This document shows positions 6,789 to 10,721 of a DNA stretch of 10,721 nt, one piece after another. Below the pieces are notes generated by a model, which saw nothing but the letters and a program-made list of their open reading frames with translations, was not told the origin of the DNA and ran no database searches. Position 1 is the first letter of the stretch. Each line of letters starts with the position of its first letter. Source of the DNA: Burkholderiaceae bacterium (GTDB lineage: Bacteria > Pseudomonadota > Gammaproteobacteria > Burkholderiales > Burkholderiaceae_C); contig JALRAA010000025.1 of the NCBI GenBank assembly GCA_023262645.1, positions 1 to 10,721 of the forward strand, written 5' to 3'. The translations under genes were made by a program, and so were the position numbers.

Positions 6789-7246
6789 GATTTGCCTCCT
6801 GCTTGACGTGCAGCCGCGTGAATGGCGGTGCGCATGCGGGCATAAGTACCGCATCGGCAAATATTCGTCATGGCCGCATCGATGTCTTGGTCGGTGGGCT
6901 TGGGTTTTTTCTTGAGCAAGGCGACAGCAGCAAGCATTTGTCCACCTTGGCAATAGCCACATTGCGGTACCTGATGGTCAATCCAAGCTTGTTGCACGGC
7001 GTGCAATTTGCCCTTGTCTGCCAGGCCTTCGATGCTGACCACTTGTTGGCCATCAGCAGAAGACACGGGATAACTGCACGAACGCACAGGTTCGCCATTG
7101 AGCAGCACGGTGCATGCCCCGCACTGGGCGATACCGCAACCGTACTTCGGTCCTTTGATATCTAGTTCATCACGCAATGCCCACAACAGAGGCATGTCGG
7201 GTTCTATGTCGAGTTCGTGACTTTTGCCATTGACCAGGAGTTTCAT
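6785..7246 (-). CDS. IorA-like [2Fe-2S] subunit of the molybdenum hydroxylase
   Basis: This small iron-sulfur subunit (153 aa) carries electrons from the Mo centre to the outside acceptor. The plant-type N-terminal cluster uses Cys37, Cys42, Cys45 and Cys57 (CGIAQCGAC, then SC). The C-terminal helical domain holds the second cluster with Cys96 and Cys99 (CGYCQGGQ) and Cys130 and Cys132 (NICRCGTY). Length and Cys spacing match the family. There is no signal peptide, so it is probably exported by hitch-hiking on the Tat signal of the large subunit. The ATG at 7246 is preferred because AAGGA lies about 7-8 bases upstream and the conserved strand MKLLVNGK starts there. No FAD subunit is adjacent, so this is the two-subunit IorAB architecture, which needs an external acceptor such as a cytochrome c. 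Confidence 0.93.
   Translation of the reverse strand: MKLLVNGKSHELDIEPDMPLLWALRDELDIKGPKYGCGIAQCGACTVLLNGEPVRSCSYPVSSADGQQVVSIEGLADKGKLHAVQQAWIDHQVPQCGYCQGGQMLAAVALLKKKPKPTDQDIDAAMTNICRCGTYARMRTAIHAAARQAGGKS
6795..6800 (-). promoter_or_regulatory. Ribosome binding site AGGAGG for the Mo-hydroxylase large subunit
   Basis: The minus strand reads AGGAGG, then six bases, then the ATG at 6788. This strong site inside the end of the [2Fe-2S] gene fixes the start of the large subunit and leaves out the upstream in-frame extension. Confidence 0.8.
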
Positions 7247-7257
7247 GGTGCAGGTCC

Positions 7258-8193
7258 TTATGAAAGATAACGTTTGAGTGCATCTGCACACACAGCCACG
7301 CCAGTGTGTGCTTCGCGCATGATGCGGCCCATGGTGATGAAACCATGGATTTGTCGTTCAAAACAAATGTATTCAGCGCTGCTGCCAGCGGCAGACAAGG
7401 CGTTGGCATACAGGCGGCCTTCGTCGCGCAATGGGTCAAAGCCAGCGGTCAAAACCAATGCCGGTGGCAAATCTGCATGTGATGGGGCTTTCAGCGGTGA
7501 GGCGCGCCAGTCATGCGCCAAGTTGCGCTCAGGCAGGTAATGGTCCATGAACCAATGCATGATGTCTGCCGTCAATGCATAGCCTTCGCCGTTATCGTGG
7601 TAGCTTTGTGTGTCGGGGTACATCAGCGTGGCGGGATAAATCAGCAATTGAAAAGCGGGTTGATGGTTTTTTTCCTTCGCACCCAAGCAAACCGCTGCCG
7701 CCAAATTGCCACCCGCGCTGTCACCACCCACTGCAATGCGGTCTGCTGCGACATACAGCGTTTTCGCGTTGTCAGCCACCCATTGAAAAGCGGCTTGCGC
7801 ATCGTCATACGCAGCAGGAAAAACATGTTCAGGAGCGAGCCGGTAGTCCACCGAGAACACGGCGCAGCCGCTGGCTTGACAAAGTTGACGACACAGCACG
7901 TCATGCGTGTCGATGTCCCCGATCACCCAGCCACCACCGTGGTAGTAAACCAGCGCAGGAAGCACTTGCGTGGCTGAGGCACCCGTTGGACGGTATTCAC
8001 GGATTTTGATTTGAGTACCGTTCATCGGCACCGAGTGGTCGTGGCTGCGTGACACCTCTGGTGGTTCGGGTTGGGTGAATCCCTTTCGCATCAAATAGGC
8101 TTGCCGTGCTTCAACTGGTGTTTGTGCATTGAAAGCAGGCACGCCTCGTTCCACCATGAGTTGCAAAAGAAATTTGGCTTGAGGGTCGAGCAT
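7258..8193 (-). CDS. HSL-family alpha/beta hydrolase (esterase/lipase)
   Basis: This protein (311 aa) belongs to the hormone-sensitive-lipase (family IV) group of carboxylesterases. The oxyanion motif HGGG is at 85-88, followed by GWVIGD. The nucleophile is Ser159 in GDSAGG, the acid is Asp253 in GFDPLRDEG, and the base is His283 in HGF. YRLAPEH (117-123 in this numbering) is also typical. No signal peptide is seen, so it is probably cytoplasmic. I prefer the ATG at 8193 over an in-frame GTG at 8202, because GGTGA sits 5 bases before the ATG. It lies 11 bases before the [2Fe-2S] gene in the same operon. It might release the acid or alcohol that the oxidoreductase acts on, or handle its product; the substrate is unknown. 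The family call is firm, the role is inference. Confidence 0.92.
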   Translation of the reverse strand: MLDPQAKFLLQLMVERGVPAFNAQTPVEARQAYLMRKGFTQPEPPEVSRSHDHSVPMNGTQIKIREYRPTGASATQVLPALVYYHGGGWVIGDIDTHDVLCRQLCQASGCAVFSVDYRLAPEHVFPAAYDDAQAAFQWVADNAKTLYVAADRIAVGGDSAGGNLAAAVCLGAKEKNHQPAFQLLIYPATLMYPDTQSYHDNGEGYALTADIMHWFMDHYLPERNLAHDWRASPLKAPSHADLPPALVLTAGFDPLRDEGRLYANALSAAGSSAEYICFERQIHGFITMGRIMREAHTGVAVCADALKRYLS

Positions 8194-8198
8194 AGAGG

Positions 8199-8203
8199 TC
8201 ACC
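8199..8203 (-). promoter_or_regulatory. Shine-Dalgarno-like GGTGA deciding the hydrolase start
   Basis: The minus strand reads GGTGA five bases before the ATG at 8193. It matches part of the anti-Shine-Dalgarno complement (GGTGATC). The competing GTG at 8202 overlaps this element and has nothing similar before it. Confidence 0.45.
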
Positions 8204-8232
8204 GGTTGATGGGCAGTCAGGGCGTTTGTTGT

Positions 8233-9057
8233 TTAAGTGGCTTGTGCCACGACGGAATAAGCATTTTCATGGGTTTTCAGCCACGCTTGCGACAAGTTGT
8301 CCGGATGCTGTGCAGGGTGAAAATCGGGTTTGAAGTAGTCACGCCACAAAGCATAGCTGTCACGAAACAAACCGCCTTTGGCGAACAAATGCCGCCATGC
8401 ACTGCGCCATGTAGACAGCTTGAACAAGGCATCGTCATGCCACAAATTGTTGACAGTTTGGCGCAGCAAATCGGTCAGAAAAAACCAGGTGACACGGCGC
8501 ATCCAGCGCATTCGCCAAAGCTCGTTGCCACCCATGGCTTTGTAAATATCAAAGGCCGTGCAGCGGTGTTCGCTTTCTTCGCTGGCATGCCACAACCACA
8601 TGGTTTTCAGCCGCTCGTCGGCATGCGCTAAGAAGTTGGGGTTGGCCAACAGCCAGTGGGCAAACACAGCGGTGTAGTGTTCAGTGGCAGCGGTGGCCGC
8701 CACGGAATGTCGAACATCAAAAGTTTGCATGATGGCAATGCGCTTGATGGCCCGTTTTTCCCAATGGTTGACCATGCCTTGGGCCATCAAATGTTGGTTG
8801 TACAGGCTGTGTAATTTGCGGTGCGTCGCTTCTTGCCCGACAAAGCCTTTGACTTCTTCTTTGTATTTGTGTTGTTGTTCGACAGGCAGCTGCTTCAGAC
8901 CTTGGCGCACAGCGTCCAGGAAAAATTGCTCACCCACCGGAAAGCTCATGGACAAGGCATTCATGAAGGCAGAGGTGAAGGCATCGCCGCCGTTCCAGCG
9001 CAATGCAAACGGTGTCTTCAAATCGATCAGTAACTGGCGAATCACAAGTTGGCTCAT
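8233..9057 (-). CDS. PF10118-type metal-dependent hydrolase family protein (ferritin-like)
   Basis: The 274-aa protein matches the family annotated as 'predicted metal-dependent hydrolase' (PF10118), which looks like a helical diiron-type bundle. Candidate metal ligands are Glu43 (GEQFF), Glu76 and His79 (QEATHRKLH), Glu126 and His127 (TEHYT), and Glu160, Glu163 and His164 (EESEHRCTAF). A tryptophan- and arginine-rich C-terminal half follows. No signal peptide is evident. The biochemical activity of this family is poorly defined, so 'hydrolase' should be taken loosely; an oxygenase-like diiron role is equally possible. I use the ATG at 9057; a TTG at 9099 would extend into the upstream gene and add 14 residues with no support. 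It lies 7 bases after the secreted-protein gene and about 39 before the esterase. Confidence 0.8.
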   Translation of the reverse strand: MSQLVIRQLLIDLKTPFALRWNGGDAFTSAFMNALSMSFPVGEQFFLDAVRQGLKQLPVEQQHKYKEEVKGFVGQEATHRKLHSLYNQHLMAQGMVNHWEKRAIKRIAIMQTFDVRHSVAATAATEHYTAVFAHWLLANPNFLAHADERLKTMWLWHASEESEHRCTAFDIYKAMGGNELWRMRWMRRVTWFFLTDLLRQTVNNLWHDDALFKLSTWRSAWRHLFAKGGLFRDSYALWRDYFKPDFHPAQHPDNLSQAWLKTHENAYSVVAQAT

Positions 9058-9064
9058 AGGGCGA

Positions 9065-9523
9065 TCATCCAGGAGGCAATTGACAAGGTCCGGTGACAAA
9101 AAATTTCAACTTTTTGCCATACCGTTGCACATCTTTGATGGCTTTGATGTTGACAGGTTCACGGTTGATTTTGACTTCCGATTCTTCCTGTGTTTGTAAA
9201 TTTTTACGCTTCACCCACAGACTGGTTTTGGAGGTCAGGTCCATGCCTTCGAATTCCGGCGTTCGCAGGGTGTTGACGAAAAAGGTGTAGAGCTTGGGGC
9301 CGTCCATGCGTATGTACAAATGGTCACCGATGGAAGTGATTTCTACTTTGACGGAGGCGGGCTCAATCGTGATTTTGTCCAACGCAGGAAAACTGCCTTG
9401 CACATCGCAGGTGAGGGTGTATGCCCAGACAGGTTGCAGCAGACAAGCCAAGCACAGCAGCGCTGACAGCAACCACCGCTGGCGCAGGCGCGCCGAAAAA
9501 CCGTGTGTGTACATCCAAACCAT
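9065..9523 (-). CDS. Small secreted protein of unknown function
   Basis: I do not recognise a named family. The 152-aa protein has a clear Sec signal peptide: basic n-region (R12, R14, R16), a hydrophobic Leu/Ala/Cys stretch at 18-31, and likely cleavage after VWA at 34. The mature part is about 118 residues, rich in beta-prone strands, with two cysteines near its ends (Cys39 in LTCD and Cys147 in GPCQLPPG). These could form a disulfide in the periplasm. A basic segment around 104-107 (VKRK) is followed by an acidic EES. The ATG at 9523 is preceded by AAAGG with about 5 bases spacing. It is the first gene of the predicted operon, which suggests, but does not prove, a function linked to the exported enzymes downstream. 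Confidence 0.75.
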   Translation of the reverse strand: MVWMYTHGFSARLRQRWLLSALLCLACLLQPVWAYTLTCDVQGSFPALDKITIEPASVKVEITSIGDHLYIRMDGPKLYTFFVNTLRTPEFEGMDLTSKTSLWVKRKNLQTQEESEVKINREPVNIKAIKDVQRYGKKLKFFVTGPCQLPPG

Positions 9524-9650
9524 GTCAGCCTTTCAATAGCCCGATCATCGCATGACAGGTGAAGCCCCTGAGAGGCCTTTTGCCAAGCCATTGGCGGGTA
9601 CTTGGTTATTATTCACCGCTGTTATTTGTTTTTTCTCAAAGGGGCGTGTC
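9524..9650. promoter_or_regulatory. Divergent promoter region of the operon and the pentapeptide gene
   Basis: These 127 bases lie between two divergent starts. On the minus strand, AATAAT (plus-strand 9608-9613) is close to a -10 box, with a possible TTGAGA -35 (9634-9639), though the 20-base spacing is too long to be convincing. On the plus strand, TATTAT at 9607-9612 could be a -10. A short inverted repeat GCCAA/TTGGC (9582-9586 and 9591-9595) may be an operator or chance. The region is AT-rich at 9601-9640 compared with its surroundings, as expected of a promoter. Individual sites are low confidence. Confidence 0.35.
9638..9644 (+). promoter_or_regulatory. Ribosome binding site AAAGGGG setting a GTG start
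   Basis: AAAGGGG lies 6 bases before GTG at 9651, a good Shine-Dalgarno with normal spacing. The upstream in-frame ATG at 9552 has no comparable site, so the GTG is the more likely start of the pentapeptide protein. Confidence 0.65.
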
Positions 9651-10184
9651 GTGGTTGTCAACAAAGCGCAATGGGTCAATGGTTCGGTGGCGGTGTCGGT
9701 GGCGTTTGCTCTGTGGCCTTGGACTGCGGTGGCATTTGACGCAGGCAAGATGGAAGATTTCAAAACCACCAATGTGTGCAAATACTGCGATTTGACAGAC
9801 GCTCCGTTGGGTGGTCGCGATATGCGCGGCGCAGACTTTCAAAATGCCAATTTGTCTGGGGCTGTGTTGTCCAAAGCCAATTTGGGGGAGCGTCCGATGG
9901 AAAAACGCACATTGGTGACCAATTTTGAAGATGCCAATTTGCGCCGTGCCGATTTCAGCGGCGCCAATTTGCACATGGCCAATTTCACCAGCGCCTATTT
10001 GCGCGAAGCCAACCTGTCTGGGGCAGACCTGGGTGACGCCGTCTTGACGAATGCCAACTTGAAAGGGGCCGTCTTGGCAGGGGCCAATTTGAAGGGCGCC
10101 AAGGCCGATGGCGCCAAATGGGATGACGCCAAGTTTTGCAAAACCACCATGCCCGACGGTACGGTCAACGACAGTGGTTGTTGA
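9651..10184 (+). CDS. Exported pentapeptide-repeat protein
   Basis: With the GTG start the protein is 177 aa. A signal peptide is visible: Lys5, then a hydrophobic stretch ending at TAVAF (about 26-30). CKYC at 43-46 precedes a long run of pentapeptides of the A(D/N)LXX type from about residue 58 to 160 (for example GADFQ NANLS, GANLH MANFT, EANLS GADLG). These fold as a right-handed quadrilateral beta-helix. The run is broken by a non-repeat insert at about 79-91 (ERPMEKRTLVTN). The C-terminus has Cys163 and ends in Cys177, so with Cys43 and Cys46 there are four cysteines that could pair in the periplasm. The function of this class is mostly unknown; DNA-gyrase-protecting Qnr proteins share the fold, but the signal peptide argues against that role. 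A longer reading from the ATG at 9552 is possible but less supported. Confidence 0.85.
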   Translation: MVVNKAQWVNGSVAVSVAFALWPWTAVAFDAGKMEDFKTTNVCKYCDLTDAPLGGRDMRGADFQNANLSGAVLSKANLGERPMEKRTLVTNFEDANLRRADFSGANLHMANFTSAYLREANLSGADLGDAVLTNANLKGAVLAGANLKGAKADGAKWDDAKFCKTTMPDGTVNDSGC

Positions 10185-10197
10185 ATCGACCTGTAGC

Positions 10198-10213
10198 TAA
10201 AAGCGTTCTTTTA
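10198..10213. repeat. Short AT-rich inverted repeat between convergent stops
   Basis: TAAAAG, a CGTT loop and CTTTTA form a 6-base-pair stem lying just after the pentapeptide gene and across the stop of the convergent gene. It could contribute to two-way transcript ending, but the stem is short and weak. Confidence 0.3.
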
Positions 10214-10705
10214 TGGAGAGCTTGAGCACGCTTGTATTAATGCAAGCGTGACATCTGTTTTATCCCGTACCCAATGGTCTTTGGCGTCTTGCTCTGCCAT
10301 GGTGCGAAGTGCTTTGGCCACCGATTGGTTCAACCGTATCGCCGCATCTTTGGCGGATGGTTTCAAACTGCCGTCACCTCGAATGCCTTTGAGAACATTC
10401 ATTTCTACTTTTTCACCGTTTTTTTGAACCTGTATGAAATACGCCTGCGCATCCGCAGAACCCGGGACAAAATTTTTCAATCCATGGCTGTGCATGGTTT
10501 GCAAGCCGTTGTAGAACTCGGCGAAATAACCAGCGCTGCTGCGACATTCAGCGCTGGCGGTTTCAGTGACAGGGGCTTGTGCGTGAACCGAGGAACACCA
10601 ACCCCAAGCAAAGACACAAGTCGCGCGATACAAGAACGCCGCAAGGCAATGCCAAGCCTTGGTTGCACTCAGAACAGTAGCCGTTTGCAATTCAGTGGCC
10701 CTCAT
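10211..10705 (-). CDS. Small exported protein of unknown function
   Basis: I do not recognise a family. From the ATG at 10705 the protein is 164 aa. It begins with a long, slightly basic stretch and then a hydrophobic segment (about 19-38) ending near VHAQA, which fits a Sec signal peptide with an unusually long n-region. The mature part has two cysteines (Cys54 in AECRSS, Cys160 in QACSSS), an aromatic-rich segment (GYFAEFYNGLQ) and otherwise looks mainly helical. The frame stays open to the right edge of the window and there is no good Shine-Dalgarno before 10705, so the true start could lie upstream or within the long n-region. It converges on the pentapeptide gene with a gap of only 26 bases. 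The ending contains a near-perfect palindrome. Confidence 0.65.
   Translation of the reverse strand: MRATELQTATVLSATKAWHCLAAFLYRATCVFAWGWCSSVHAQAPVTETASAECRSSAGYFAEFYNGLQTMHSHGLKNFVPGSADAQAYFIQVQKNGEKVEMNVLKGIRGDGSLKPSAKDAAIRLNQSVAKALRTMAEQDAKDHWVRDKTDVTLALIQACSSSP
10227..10250. repeat. 24-base near-perfect palindrome inside the 3' end of the right-hand gene
   Basis: CACGCTTG and CAAGCGTG flank TATTAATG. The inner bases also pair except for one T-G position, so the whole 24 bases are almost self-complementary. It lies in the last codons of the minus-strand gene. No run of T directly follows on either strand, so it is not a classic intrinsic terminator. It may be a weak terminator for the pentapeptide transcript, a protein-binding site, or chance. 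Confidence 0.4.
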
Positions 10706-10721
10706 CACCCGGAATGTTGGG

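Larger units (their letters stand above)
2545..9523 (-). other. Probable nine-gene operon (secreted protein, PF10118, hydrolase, IorAB-like, soxXYZA)
   Basis: Nine consecutive minus-strand genes have very short gaps or overlaps. From 5' to 3' the junctions are: 7 bases; about 39; 11; ATGA overlap (6785-6788); ATGA overlap (4635-4638); 1-base TGATG overlap (4225); 3 bases; and 1 base. I see no terminator-like hairpin or promoter-sized gap inside the block. The tightest coupling runs from the [2Fe-2S] subunit through soxA, which suggests co-translation of the Mo hydroxylase with the Sox proteins. The operon boundary at 9523 is inferred from the divergent pentapeptide gene, and the end at 2545 from convergent aroE. 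Internal promoters cannot be excluded, mainly before the hydrolase. Confidence 0.65.

Noticed and set aside
6789..6962. N-terminal extension of the Mo-hydroxylase
   Set aside because: It only shadows the [2Fe-2S] gene in another frame; the Tat signal and AGGAGG place the start at 6788.
7258..9057. The esterase and PF10118 genes as a transferred cassette
   Set aside because: No repeats, integrase, tRNA or visible change in base style mark a boundary.
9552..9650. ATG start at 9552 for the pentapeptide protein
   Set aside because: It has no ribosome site, and the GTG at 9651 has AAAGGGG and yields a standard signal peptide.
10198..10213. Strong intrinsic terminator
   Set aside because: The stem is six mostly A-T pairs with no GC-rich core and no following T-run.

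Overview
The window reads as a piece of a betaproteobacterial chromosome, most likely Burkholderiales and plausibly Comamonadaceae or a freshwater relative. This rests on gene style and content: moderately high GC, a Sox thiosulfate-oxidation block, a cysteine-dioxygenase-type cupin fused to rhodaneses, and an IorAB-type molybdenum hydroxylase. The genus is an inference only. I see no tRNA, rRNA, CRISPR, insertion sequence or phage gene.

Layout. (1) Positions 1-1607, minus strand: a large protein joining a cysteine/3-mercaptopropionate dioxygenase-type cupin to at least three rhodanese domains; its end lies off the left edge. (2) 1608-1695: a short divergent control region. (3) 1696-2544, plus strand: aroE, shikimate dehydrogenase. 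Its stop codon directly abuts the stop of the next gene, which comes from the other strand. (4) 2545-9523, minus strand: nine tightly packed genes that look like one operon. In transcription order they are a small secreted protein of unknown function, a PF10118-type ferritin-like metal protein, an HSL-family alpha/beta hydrolase, a [2Fe-2S] subunit and a Tat-exported molybdopterin subunit of an IorAB-like hydroxylase, then soxX, soxY, soxZ and soxA. (5) 9524-9650: a divergent intergenic region. (6) 9651-10184, plus strand: an exported pentapeptide-repeat protein. (7) 10211 to the right edge, minus strand: a small exported protein of unknown function.

How the genes may work together. SoxX and SoxA form the c-type cytochrome complex that loads sulfur compounds onto the SoxYZ carrier in the periplasm. 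The Mo/Fe-S hydroxylase is also predicted to be periplasmic, because its large subunit carries a twin-arginine signal. It is joined to soxX by a 4-base ATGA overlap. soxB and soxCD are not in this window, and the operon ends at soxA. The SoxY carrier arm ends in an unusual AACIDNG instead of the usual GGCGG-type tail. Together this suggests a specialised or repurposed partial Sox module coupled to oxidation of an organic substrate, rather than the textbook complete thiosulfate pathway. This is the most interesting part of the window. The cupin-rhodanese fusion just beyond aroE is a second, independent sulfur-related oddity.
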